Assembly (NCBI RefSeq): GCF_902459765.1
Contig: NZ_CABPSP010000004.1
Coordinates: 62,001 to 126,000 of the forward strand
DNA length: 64,000 nucleotides
Direction: 5' to 3'
From: Pandoraea anapnoica
Lineage (GTDB): Bacteria > Pseudomonadota > Gammaproteobacteria > Burkholderiales > Burkholderiaceae
The position numbers were made by a program, and so were the translations under genes. Under the pieces are notes generated by a model. That model was not told the DNA's origin and ran no database searches. It saw only the letters and a program-made list of their open reading frames with translations. How positions within the stretch are numbered: the stretch's first letter is position 1; every line of letters begins with the position of its first letter. Positions 45,844-54,916 of the stretch are shown in pieces.

Positions 45844-48800
45844 TCAAGCCGGTAGGATCCGGAGTCGCATCCACCGGACATGCCGAGGATCGGCCAGCCG
45901 GATGCCAAGCGAGAAGATGGCATCTGGTGACGGCTCGCGCTCGCAGGTCAGCCACCACGTCACACCTCCAGCCTTCATCGGTACAACCTGCAAATAGGTT
46001 GGGGTCGACGACAGGCCCTGGCCGGTTGGGTTGGCACCATCCCAGGTCAACAGAACGTCCTGATCGATAAGAAACGTCTGACTTGGGTCAGGTTTGATAT
46101 GCAGCGCGACGGGGTTGGGCCCGACCGTGAGCGACAGCGTGTCGGAGACCGGTTCACCATCGAGCGTGATGATCCATTTCGGCTCGGGCACGACTGTGAC
46201 GTCGAACGATTCACTAACTTGCGTGCCGGTGATGCCGCAAGTGACCGTCATGTCGCCAGCTTTTGCCAGTGATATTGCGGCCTGGCTGTGGCCGGCAATA
46301 TCGGTCAGCCGGGGACCTGTCTCCACCCCGTTGATTTTCCATGTCATCGGCAGGAACCCGACGGGGGGAGGATCGCGTTTGCCGTCGTCCACGCCGGGAT
46401 ACTCCCCGGCTTCAACGCGTATCGAGACAAAGGCGAACTTCTGTGGATTCTGGATATGCACCTGCACCGACGGGCTGAGCGGCACAATGGTCGGTGCGTC
46501 GACGATTTCAAAATTCGCGCTCACGCTGCGCCCGTCGATCGACGCGGTTACGCTCAGAATGCCCACCCCTGTCGGCTCCACTTCCAGCACGGCGATGCCA
46601 TCCTGATCGGATTCGGTCGGCGACAGATTCTCGTCATTGACCGACCAGTTCACTGTTGCCTCGGGGGAAGGCACGCCGGTTAGTGACAGCACCGTGCAGA
46701 TAAGCTTGGCGGGGCGGTTAGCGAGATTCGGTGTCATCAGCCGGATGCCGAACATGCTGTCGATGTACGGGCGGTCTACCGAAATAACGTTCGAGAGGAG
46801 CGTGTTCACGCCGCTGTACTCGACGCGCACCTCCGTCGTTCCCGTATCTCGACTGACCACGGTATTTCTCGCCCAGCCATCCGTGCCGGTGCGGGTCGCC
46901 AGATGCAGCAAGCGTCCGGGGCCTGATCGGATGGACCAGTGCACTTCGCGGTTGATGCCGGGATTCCCGTAATTGTCATGAACGAACACGCGAACGTCAG
47001 CGCCTTCCCGCTCGCCGGCGAGAATCTCGACGTCGTCCTCGGGAAAGGTGTCGTAAGGTTTGAGAGAGGCTTCGTGCGCATCGACTCGGACGGCGGGCAA
47101 GGTCAGGCGCTGATCCAGCCCGATCATGCCGAAGACATGCGCTGTGCCCATCGACAGTCCCGCATGTAAAGTGACGTAGGCAATCCCGTCCACATCGGTG
47201 GTCGACATGTCCGAGTCGATGAAGCCTGCGCCGGTGTGCGACCACCTGACGGGCGCACCGGCGATGGGCTGCCCGGCCAGATCCCGGATGGTGAGGGCAA
47301 ATTGTGCTTCGGTGTCGACTTGATCGTCGCCGTCGGCGACCAGGGAATCGTGTGACACCGTACTCGAACTGGTAACGCTCTGGCCGACCTCGGGCACGAC
47401 CGCGCGTTGACCGCTGCGCTCGGCCTGTGCGGCCGCGCTCAGGCAACTGAACGCGTCTCGAATCGCCCGACGATAGTCCTGCGCTGTGGCGGAGTTGGAC
47501 AGACGGCCCAGACCATCAAGGGCCACGACGCTCAGTCCGGTTTGCTCGGCGAGATCGAGAATGCGCAGCAATCCCGAGAACTCCGACAGCCTTCGCAAGA
47601 TGCCGATAGGGCTGACGATCAGTGCGGCGTCGAGTACGTCACGTGCACTTGCACCGACAAGGGCCGCGACTTTGCCGGCCGCAGCATCACGCATCAGTCG
47701 CGCGTAGGCGCTGCCTTCGGCGATCGCCTCTTCATTGATGATGCCGGGCGTGTTGACGAGCGCCAGATAGTCCAGTAACTCGGCGGGCGCGCGCAAGCCT
47801 CGGTCGATCACGTCGCGATAGGTCTGGAGGTGATAGAAGTCGCCGAGACTGGCGGCGCCGGGGGAAAAGCCAAATGCGTCCGGTTCGCGCGCGCTCAAAT
47901 GGCGCGCGTTCTGCGCGTGACGCCATAGCAACGCGCCATCGAGGGCGAAATGCTTGACGATATCGGCTTGCCTGCGCAATTCGCCGAGCTTGTGCAGCAT
48001 GATTTCGGACGATGCGTAGGCCGATTCGTCGTCGACGAACTCGCGTGGCCAGGCAAGGCGTGTTGCGAGCTGGGCATGAACGGATGCGGCGGTGCGCTCC
48101 AGTTTCGCATCCCACGCCCAGCGCAGCACGTCATAGACGCTTTGCTGTGCCCAATCGATTAACGGCAGCACCAGTTCGGCGGCAATGTTCAGATAACCCG
48201 AAATCCGTGCTTCCACCACACCACGCTGCGCAGCGCGCGCGCGAAGGATGACGGACGTTAGCATTGTGCTGATCTCGGCTTGCTCGATGTCGGGCGTTAC
48301 CCGGTAGATCGGCCTCTCGGTGCGGCGCAGCGGCGACGACTGACGAGCGTGGGTACAACCGACGAAGTCCCCTTTGAAAAGAGCAGCAACGGCGGCGCTT
48401 ACGATATCGAACGCGCTTGACTCGTAGTCGGCGTCGCTACCTGAAATGCGGTCGAGCACAATACCTTCCGGATCGGTGAGCTCGGACAGCACGCAGAGCC
48501 AGTCCGGACGAATGACGTCGGCTTCTTCGTCCGTGTCTTCCTGACCCGCCAGTAAGTGCGGTTTTGGGATCGTCTGAGGCACGCCCGCCTCATAGAGCAT
48601 GGAAGGTGTGATGCGAATGCCGTTCAACTGGCTATGCAGATCGGCGATCAATTGCCGCTGAGCGTCGCCCGCGATTTGCGGCGTCGAATCCTGACGCAAA
48701 TGCTGCACCATCCATGCGACGTCGATACCTTTGGCGCGGCACCAGCGAACGCAACCCTCGACCGCAATCAATGCACTCAGAAAGTCGGTCTCGCCGATGG

Positions 48801-50640
48801 CCGGTCTCGAGTGAATGTGAGGCACGCCAACCATCTGCCGCGTAACAGGATCGCCTTCCTGACTCAAGGTTTCGAGCAATCCTGTCAACACGACCGGCGA
48901 GATTTTGAGGTACTTCGCGAGGTTCGTTACGCGATAGAACGCAGAGACTACCTCGAGTGTGCACGTCAGCGGCCCATCGCCGAATGTCGCCGCAATGGAG
49001 CGCGAGAGGTAACTGAAGCCTTCAGGATCGAGGCCAAGGGCCGAACTGATGTGTTCGACGGTCCGGCGGTTCTCATCGTCGTCGAGCCCAAGCCGCATCT
49101 GCAATGGTCTGCCGTCGAGCACCAACGGCATCGAATGCCTGTGTGGCTCGTTGAAGACCCGGTCGAACTGAGACGGTGCGTTGTCTCCCTGACCGTAGGG
49201 CGCCAGCGTCGCGATCCACGCCGCGAAATCCTGCGCGGCAACGCCATATCGGGATTGCATCTCCTTGAAGATGCCCAGCGCACGAAGTGTGTTGGTGGTG
49301 ATCATGGGGGGGCCGTCGAGACCTTGAGCCGTGTGGGCGGCGACCAACAGCCGGTCGGTATCGGCAAATGACAATTCGAGCCAGCGGCTCAACCGGATCA
49401 GTCGGTGGATGCGGTCGGCGCGTGCATCGTCGAGATGTTCCAGCCAGTGCGGGGGTTCGGTGTCGACGGGCTCCGCAGGGTCTTCCGCCTGATACGCCGT
49501 TGGCGTCCCCTTCTTGATCTCGATAGCGGGATCGGCACCGCCGTTGATGTACACCGCGCCAAAGCCCGCCCCGGAGACGGGTTCGAGACCGACGATGTTG
49601 ACGGACGCTACGGGGGCGGCCGTCTGCACGGCGAACAGCCCCGCCAGCGCAGTGCTGGGGGTTTGCGTGCGAGCGCAAAAGGTCGCGGTGTCCTGAAGCG
49701 CCGAGAGACCGCTCACGCCGTACGTGTCGCGGTAGTACGTATCGGAAGCAGTGATCGTGCCTGACTGCCCACGATAGGGCGTTTCGAGCAGCAGTTCGCG
49801 ACGTGCGGGGCCGAGCGGCAGGCTAAGCAGCATGGCGTCGTCGCCCCAAGCGGTCTGCATGCCTTGCCGGACGAAATAGTGATAGTTGGGATCGGCTTGC
49901 CGAGACACTTCGCCAAGTGTGAGCGGCTCGCCACCCGCGAGCTGAAGGATCTGACCAATCTGAGTTGTCCAGTGCTCATAGGGCATCGTCATTGGATAAC
50001 GCACGGTGGACATGGCGAGGTCAATGTCCGGTGTCGCTTCTTCACCCGATAAGACGCGCAAATACGCCGAGATCGCGTACTCCAATACCCGCGCCGACAC
50101 ATCGAGCGTTGGTATCTCGCCGTTGAGCGCCTGATCGTCGATGACTTGGTCGCCGATGTCGGGACGGCGTTCGTCGAGCCTTAGCTTGAAGTCTGCCAGT
50201 GCACCCGAGCTTTCCAACGCGCAGGCGCGACGAAATAGCATGAGCAGATAGGCAACAGGCGACGTGCGGGCTTCGATGGCATTGGGTTTTGCCATGGAGC
50301 CCCAGTCTTCGTCGAACAAATTGCCGTACACCGGTCCGCTTCCGAGCGCTTCCATGCCGTGCGCGAAGTCAGGCGCCAGACCTGGCGTGCGCACCAGCTC
50401 CTGCTCACGAAATCTTCGCGCCACAACGATCCCGGCACTCACCGCCCGATCGTGAACCTCGCGCGCCTCATCGATGTGCAGGTCGGGATTCATCTCAAGC
50501 ATGCGTCGCAGCGGTAAGCGTCCCAAGGCAACCACATTTCCCGCCGACCTCGCCACCTGGCGAGACATCGTCGAGCGCGATGCCGTGATCCGTCCGAGCA
50601 ACGGACTCGTTTCAAGCAATGAGCGCGGTTTGCGTGCCAT
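45844..50640 (-). CDS. tcaA: TcaA-like Tc toxin subunit (N-terminal half of TcA) with C-terminal Ig-like domains
   Basis: The product is 1598 aa. The first about 350 residues are VRP1/SpvA-type TcA sequence (LFDEDWGSMAKPNAIEARTS, then PVAYLLMLFRRA), followed by the helical shell (for example LPHWLEHL-type and DRIHRLIRLSRWL segments) to about 1090. Residues about 1098-1598 are several Ig-like/Big_1-type units (IAGAPVRWSHTGAGFIDSD, ADVRVFVHDNYGNPGINREV, SLTGVPSPEATVNWSVNDEN). ATG 50640 has GAGGGAG six bases upstream and is the best start; the frame remains open to about 50709 but upstream codons are not family-like. It is the first gene of the Tc operon. Known TcA proteins carry receptor-binding beta domains inserted in the shell, so a terminal Ig block is atypical. 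Confidence 0.9.
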   Translation of the reverse strand: MARKPRSLLETSPLLGRITASRSTMSRQVARSAGNVVALGRLPLRRMLEMNPDLHIDEAREVHDRAVSAGIVVARRFREQELVRTPGLAPDFAHGMEALGSGPVYGNLFDEDWGSMAKPNAIEARTSPVAYLLMLFRRACALESSGALADFKLRLDERRPDIGDQVIDDQALNGEIPTLDVSARVLEYAISAYLRVLSGEEATPDIDLAMSTVRYPMTMPYEHWTTQIGQILQLAGGEPLTLGEVSRQADPNYHYFVRQGMQTAWGDDAMLLSLPLGPARRELLLETPYRGQSGTITASDTYYRDTYGVSGLSALQDTATFCARTQTPSTALAGLFAVQTAAPVASVNIVGLEPVSGAGFGAVYINGGADPAIEIKKGTPTAYQAEDPAEPVDTEPPHWLEHLDDARADRIHRLIRLSRWLELSFADTDRLLVAAHTAQGLDGPPMITTNTLRALGIFKEMQSRYGVAAQDFAAWIATLAPYGQGDNAPSQFDRVFNEPHRHSMPLVLDGRPLQMRLGLDDDENRRTVEHISSALGLDPEGFSYLSRSIAATFGDGPLTCTLEVVSAFYRVTNLAKYLKISPVVLTGLLETLSQEGDPVTRQMVGVPHIHSRPAIGETDFLSALIAVEGCVRWCRAKGIDVAWMVQHLRQDSTPQIAGDAQRQLIADLHSQLNGIRITPSMLYEAGVPQTIPKPHLLAGQEDTDEEADVIRPDWLCVLSELTDPEGIVLDRISGSDADYESSAFDIVSAAVAALFKGDFVGCTHARQSSPLRRTERPIYRVTPDIEQAEISTMLTSVILRARAAQRGVVEARISGYLNIAAELVLPLIDWAQQSVYDVLRWAWDAKLERTAASVHAQLATRLAWPREFVDDESAYASSEIMLHKLGELRRQADIVKHFALDGALLWRHAQNARHLSAREPDAFGFSPGAASLGDFYHLQTYRDVIDRGLRAPAELLDYLALVNTPGIINEEAIAEGSAYARLMRDAAAGKVAALVGASARDVLDAALIVSPIGILRRLSEFSGLLRILDLAEQTGLSVVALDGLGRLSNSATAQDYRRAIRDAFSCLSAAAQAERSGQRAVVPEVGQSVTSSSTVSHDSLVADGDDQVDTEAQFALTIRDLAGQPIAGAPVRWSHTGAGFIDSDMSTTDVDGIAYVTLHAGLSMGTAHVFGMIGLDQRLTLPAVRVDAHEASLKPYDTFPEDDVEILAGEREGADVRVFVHDNYGNPGINREVHWSIRSGPGRLLHLATRTGTDGWARNTVVSRDTGTTEVRVEYSGVNTLLSNVISVDRPYIDSMFGIRLMTPNLANRPAKLICTVLSLTGVPSPEATVNWSVNDENLSPTESDQDGIAVLEVEPTGVGILSVTASIDGRSVSANFEIVDAPTIVPLSPSVQVHIQNPQKFAFVSIRVEAGEYPGVDDGKRDPPPVGFLPMTWKINGVETGPRLTDIAGHSQAAISLAKAGDMTVTCGITGTQVSESFDVTVVPEPKWIITLDGEPVSDTLSLTVGPNPVALHIKPDPSQTFLIDQDVLLTWDGANPTGQGLSSTPTYLQVVPMKAGGVTWWLTCEREPSPDAIFSLGIRLADPRHVRWMRLRILPA

Positions 50641-51021
50641 CGACGGCTCCCTCGTGCGCTTGAGCGCGTATGGCAAAGCTTTCCAGCAGCGCAGAGCGTG
50701 CGGGCGCACGGGTGATCAGTCGCCCAAGACCTGCCGCTGCTGCGTGCTTGCCGGAATTGCTGTCACCCTGAAATATTTCTCGTGTGGATCGTTTTGCAGA
50801 GGTCGTCCGACTATCGTCGGCTCACTTCACGGGCGCAACAACTGTCAACGTTGACAGGAGACGCCCCCAAATTTGTCTGCGTCTGTCTGAGCTCGGCGCT
50901 TTATCCGCAAAGCCGTCAATTGTCGCGGCGTGTGAAGGTCTTCACCGAGTGGCTGTCGGAGCGATTCGCGCGCGTTCAGGGCAAAGACCGCTGACGGCGT
51001 GAACTCGCAAGCCTGAGAGGA
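50641..51021 (-). promoter_or_regulatory. Tc operon promoter region
   Basis: This 381-base gap separates the AraC gene (51022-51876, also - strand) from tcaA and must contain the Tc operon promoter unless transcription reads through from the AraC gene. It holds the CTG-N10-CAG palindrome at 50842-50857 and a small CCGAC/GTCGG hairpin at 50807-50820. I could not place a convincing -35/-10 pair. Short open frames here look non-coding. Confidence 0.6.
50842..50857. promoter_or_regulatory. Perfect 16-bp palindrome, lux-box-like
   Basis: CTGTCAACGTTGACAG is self-complementary over all 16 bases and fits the CTG-N10-CAG core of LuxR-type quorum-sensing operators. It lies about 200 bases upstream of the tcaA start. 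The regulator is not encoded nearby; binding is inferred. Confidence 0.6.
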
Positions 51022-51876
51022 TCAGTCGATATCCGGTGCGCCTTGCTTGAAGGCGTTCGGCGTTGCATAGCCGTGTTGTCTGAACAGGCGTGCGAGATAA
51101 GACGGAGAGTCCAGTCCGACAGCCGCCGCGACGGCCAGTACCGTCATGCCGGGCGCGCGCAGCAACGTTGCCGCGATTTCCACGCGTCGTCGAGACTGGT
51201 AGTCGACGACGGACTCGCCCGTGGCGTCCCGAAAGATCCGCGTCAACGTGCGTCGTGACAGGCCGAACTCATAGGCGATCCGATCGAGCGTAATCGGCTG
51301 ATCGAGCGTTGCATCCAGAAACGCCTGGATATCGCGCACGATCTCGGCATAGGCATCGCTACGTCTTTGCGGGATCGGAGCGGACGTCAGACCGGCTTCG
51401 ACGCAACTCGCCGCCACCGTGCGCACCGCGAGATCCGCTCGGAAGGCGGCCAGTTCAGGCAATGGGACGTCGTTTGTCGTGCGCGTGGCGCTTGCGACAC
51501 GAACCGCGTCGAGCAGGGCCAGCGGAGCCGACCAGATCGAGATGCGGCTGCACGCGAGCTTGCGTCGTGCCTTGCGTTCGCAAAACGCCACGAAATCGCT
51601 CGCGACATACACGGCGATATGCTCCTGCCCGGGCCGGTAGCCCCGCGTATCGTGAACCCGCTGCGGCGGCACCACGACGAACGACTTTGGCGCGACGCGG
51701 ACCGGCGCAATATTCGACTCGACGTTGAGCACGAGTTGCCCGGTCCTGGGTAGGAGGAACATGTACTCGTCGTCATGCGCGTGAGGGTGCGTGCGGTATT
51801 CGCCGACGCTCACATGCCGGACATCGGCAATGCGATCTCCGTACAAATGACGCGATGCGGTGGGATAGGGCTTCAC
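51022..51876 (-). CDS. AraC-family transcriptional regulator with cupin sensor
   Basis: The product is 284 aa. The N-terminal half is an AraC-type cupin (HPHAHDDEYMFLLPRTGQLVL), and the C-terminal about 100 residues carry both helix-turn-helix motifs (ITLDRIAYEFGLSRRTLTRIF and VLAVAAAVGLDSPSYLARLF). The start is GTG 51876 with AAGGA eight bases upstream. It diverges from a PhzF-family gene, its probable target. It also lies directly upstream of the Tc operon on the same strand, so a contribution to Tc control is possible but unproven. Confidence 0.9.
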   Translation of the reverse strand: MKPYPTASRHLYGDRIADVRHVSVGEYRTHPHAHDDEYMFLLPRTGQLVLNVESNIAPVRVAPKSFVVVPPQRVHDTRGYRPGQEHIAVYVASDFVAFCERKARRKLACSRISIWSAPLALLDAVRVASATRTTNDVPLPELAAFRADLAVRTVAASCVEAGLTSAPIPQRRSDAYAEIVRDIQAFLDATLDQPITLDRIAYEFGLSRRTLTRIFRDATGESVVDYQSRRRVEIAATLLRAPGMTVLAVAAAVGLDSPSYLARLFRQHGYATPNAFKQGAPDID

Positions 51877-52174
51877 TCTCGATTCCTTGGCTGGACAGGC
51901 CGGATGGCAACGTTATCAAAGCTCATTCCGGCTTGCAGGCGACCAGTATAGTCTTTGTCCAAAGCGTTCGTGGAACGGTGCAAAGCGTCACGTCACACGC
52001 GACGTTTTCTCGTCATTCGTCGCGCCATCTCGGGCAATCGCCGATGCGCCTGCGACAACTGCTTATCGGGTTGAGCGAGATTTGGCCCGATCGGACGCAT
52101 GGACTGGCCCGATTGACGGCGACTGTCGTTCCGACGTTGGGCATGCTTGCGCCACTTGTCTTCAGGAGTGTCCG

Positions 52175-53098
52175 ATGACCACCCCAATCCTTGTTTCTTG
52201 CAGCAGTCCTTCGCCCGAGATGCCCACGCCGGATTTGCGCTTCGTCAACGTGTTCTCCGCCGGTGCCGGTGGCGGCAACCCGGCACCTGTCGTGTTCGAT
52301 GCCGACAACCTGTCGTCCGACGACATGATGGCAATCGCGGCCCGCTACTGCCACGAAAGCGCATTCGTCTGCCGGGCCAGCGATCCGCGCAACACGGTTC
52401 GTCTGCGCTTTTTCGTCCCCGCGCACGAGATGGAGATGTGCGGTCATGCCACGCTCGGCGCGATGTGGCTGTTGCGTGAAGCGGGGCGCTGGACGACGGC
52501 AAGTGCGACGGTGGAGACGCTGAGCGGTCTGGTCGATGTGCGTTTCGACGAAGCGACGCAGCGCATCGACGTCGGCCAGCCGCGCGGCATCGTCGAGCCG
52601 GTGGACGACCCGACGCTGGTGGCCGCCATTTGCGAAGTGCTCGGCATCGGTGCGGACGATCTGGCGTCAATGAGCATTGTCAACGCGAGCACGAGCCGCA
52701 CGAAGACGCTGGTGCCCCTTCGCACCGTGGAAAGACTGAACACGCTCACGCCGAACCTCGGTGCGGTCGCTGCATTGTGCGATGCCCTCAGTTCGACCGG
52801 ACTGTATCCGTTCGCCGTCGAACGCACACGGCCACTGGAGTTGCACGCTCGGCAGTTCCCGCGTTCGTCGGGCTATCCGGAAGACGCCGCCACGGGCATC
52901 GCCGCAGCCGCCACGCTTTACGGCGCGCTGCATTACGGTCTGCTGGCAAACGGCGAGTCGGCCATGCGCGTCTATCAAGGCTTTGCCATGGGACGTCCGT
53001 CCTGCATTCGGGTGGCGCTACGCGAACCCGGCAATCGCGAGTCCGGCTGCTGGATCAGCGGCGCAGTTGAGTTCGCCATGCTTGAGCCGCACGCTTGA
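52175..53098 (+). CDS. PhzF-family isomerase-like protein
   Basis: The product is 307 aa and has the PhzF fold signatures: an N-terminal RFVNVFSAGAGGGNPAPVV, the catalytic Glu in YCHESAFV, and the second-half glycine/proline loop in GYPEDAATGIAAAA. The family includes phenazine biosynthesis PhzF and many uncharacterised isomerase/epimerase-like enzymes; no other phz gene is present, so phenazine synthesis is not implied. ATG 52175 is supported by AGGAG nine bases upstream. The 298-base gap to the divergent AraC gene likely holds both promoters; I see no distinctive element in it. Confidence 0.9.
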   Translation: MTTPILVSCSSPSPEMPTPDLRFVNVFSAGAGGGNPAPVVFDADNLSSDDMMAIAARYCHESAFVCRASDPRNTVRLRFFVPAHEMEMCGHATLGAMWLLREAGRWTTASATVETLSGLVDVRFDEATQRIDVGQPRGIVEPVDDPTLVAAICEVLGIGADDLASMSIVNASTSRTKTLVPLRTVERLNTLTPNLGAVAALCDALSSTGLYPFAVERTRPLELHARQFPRSSGYPEDAATGIAAAATLYGALHYGLLANGESAMRVYQGFAMGRPSCIRVALREPGNRESGCWISGAVEFAMLEPHA

Positions 53099-53246
53099 GC
53101 GGGCAGACGTCCCCGACGACAACTGAAACGTCGACCTCGTGGGAATCTTCGACCTCTTCCTTCGCAGTCCAAAAGTTGTCAATATGTCGGACATCACGCC
53201 AGCCCTCGGCGCGATGCTCGATAAACGACATAACAGGAGCGAATTC

Positions 53247-54347
53247 ATGACATCGTCGAAGACCCCTTGCCAGGTTCTGATGCACTCGATCGCGATTGCC
53301 GCACTGGCGTTGAGCGCTGGCGGCTACGCCTTGACGGCCACGGCGGCCGGTACAGAGCAACCCAAGCCGCGCATCCTCGTACTCGCAACTGGCGGCACTA
53401 TCGCCAGTACAGGCGACGCGCGCTCGGCCATCGGCTACAACGCTGGCGGCGTGACGGGCGAGCAACTGACAGCCAGCGTGCCCGGTCTGGACAAGCTGGC
53501 GACGATCAAAGCGGAGCAGATTTCGAACATCGGCTCGCAGGACATGAACAGCAAGGTCTGGTATCAACTGGCTGCACGCATCAAGCAGGCGTTCGAGCGT
53601 AACGAGGCCGATGGCATCGTGATCACGCATGGGACCGACACGATGGAGGAAACTGCGTTCTTCCTCGATAACGTCCTCGCCACGAGTCAGCCGGTCGTGC
53701 TGGTCGGCTCGATGCGTCCGAGTACGGCGGTGAGTGCCGACGGTCCGGGCAATCTCTACGAAGCTGTCGAAGTGGCCGCCAGTGCGCAGTCTCGCAACCG
53801 GGGGGTGCTCGTCGTTCTGAACGACACGATTCACTCGCCGCGCTGGGTCACCAAGACGAATACGACGTCGGTGCAGACATTTCAAAATCCGAACGGCGGG
53901 CCGCTCGGGTACGTCGATCCTGCGTCGATCCGGTATCTGGCCGCAGCACCTGCGGGTCGAAAAGGTTCGCTGGCAGTGCCCAACGCTGGCTTGCCGCGCG
54001 TCGACATCGTCTACGCACATGCCGACATGGATGCAACCCAGATCGACGATGCCGTGCGACGCGACGCCAAGGGCATCGTGCTCGCGGGCGTAGGTGATGG
54101 CAATGCGTCCAAAGCGGCGCTCGACGCGCTCGAAGCCGCTGCGCGCAAGGGCATTGTCGTGGTCCGGTCGTCGCGCGTGGGTGCCGGGTTCGTTAACCGC
54201 AACGTCGAAGTCTCCGACGACAAGACGGGGTTTGTCGTCTCGTACGATCTGAATCCGCAGAAGGCCCGAGTACTGACGCAACTCCTCATCGGCAATGGCG
54301 TCAGCGCCGCAGACAAAGTGCAAAAGGCGTTCGACGCCACGCATTGA
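53247..54347 (+). CDS. ansB: Periplasmic L-asparaginase (type II)
   Basis: The product is 366 aa. A signal peptide (residues about 1-36, ending ALTATAA) precedes a full asparaginase domain with both active-site Thr motifs: ATGGTIAST near residue 49 and ITHGTDTMEETA near residue 127. Hydrolyses asparagine (and to a lesser degree glutamine) to aspartate and ammonia in the periplasm. ATG 53247 has AGGAG eight bases upstream; longer starts would bury the signal peptide. It stands alone, 148 bases after the PhzF gene. Confidence 0.95.
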   Translation: MTSSKTPCQVLMHSIAIAALALSAGGYALTATAAGTEQPKPRILVLATGGTIASTGDARSAIGYNAGGVTGEQLTASVPGLDKLATIKAEQISNIGSQDMNSKVWYQLAARIKQAFERNEADGIVITHGTDTMEETAFFLDNVLATSQPVVLVGSMRPSTAVSADGPGNLYEAVEVAASAQSRNRGVLVVLNDTIHSPRWVTKTNTTSVQTFQNPNGGPLGYVDPASIRYLAAAPAGRKGSLAVPNAGLPRVDIVYAHADMDATQIDDAVRRDAKGIVLAGVGDGNASKAALDALEAAARKGIVVVRSSRVGAGFVNRNVEVSDDKTGFVVSYDLNPQKARVLTQLLIGNGVSAADKVQKAFDATH

Positions 54348-54402
54348 GGGGCGCTTTCCTTCGGACTGACTTTGACGCGACGCTGGGGTTTTGACGTCCA
54401 GG

Positions 54403-54735
54403 TCAGTCCAGCGCAGGCTCTTCTGCGATTTTTCGTTCGCGCAATTGGCGGAAGAATCGGGCGTTGTGGTGATCGGCGACGGTGAACACGTCGTCTGACG
54501 CGCGCGAGAGGGCGGCGAAGAGCAGTTCTAGTTCGTCGTACGCCGGGCCGGACATGCCGCAGCGCTTGACCAGTGATTGCCGTATCTCGTCCATTGCGGC
54601 TTGCCGGAAGCAATCGAAGGCGGGCGCTGGCGTGGCGTCGAGATGATTGATGTGCGCAAGCAGCATGCCGAGCACCTGCGCGTGCACGAGCGCTGTGGCG
54701 CGTTGTTCGATAGCCAGTACGTCGGTTTGCGTCAT
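54403..54735 (-). CDS. Small conserved-looking protein, unknown
   Basis: The product is 110 aa. ATG 54735 is chosen because GGAGG lies five bases upstream; a longer open frame exists but has no ribosome site. The protein is mostly helical (QRATALVHAQVLGMLLAHI, DEIRQSLVKRCG and RFFRQLRERKI) with no signal peptide, membrane segment or catalytic motif. It is divergent from the inositol-monophosphatase-family gene by 181 bases and converges on ansB. I do not recognise a family. Confidence 0.65.
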   Translation of the reverse strand: MTQTDVLAIEQRATALVHAQVLGMLLAHINHLDATPAPAFDCFRQAAMDEIRQSLVKRCGMSGPAYDELELLFAALSRASDDVFTVADHHNARFFRQLRERKIAEEPALD

Positions 54736-54916
54736 GATGACCTCCGTCGGACGCTGGTACGAATGCGAACGGGTGCACTTGCAGCATAGCACCGGCGCAC
54801 GGGACAGGCGGGCGCCGACCTGCGTCGTTGCCACTGACGCAAAAGTGTCGTGTCAAAGCGCGAGAATGTCGCGAGCCATCTCCGGCCAGCCATCGAACCT
54901 CATTCGAACCTCATTC

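Noticed and set aside
50782-51002. Small + strand frames in the Tc promoter gap
   Set aside because: No ribosome site or recognisable protein; they overlap the palindrome and look like chance frames.
51877-52174. In-frame N-terminal extension of the PhzF protein
   Set aside because: The extension lacks family similarity, whereas ATG 52175 has an AGGAG ribosome site and gives the normal PhzF length.
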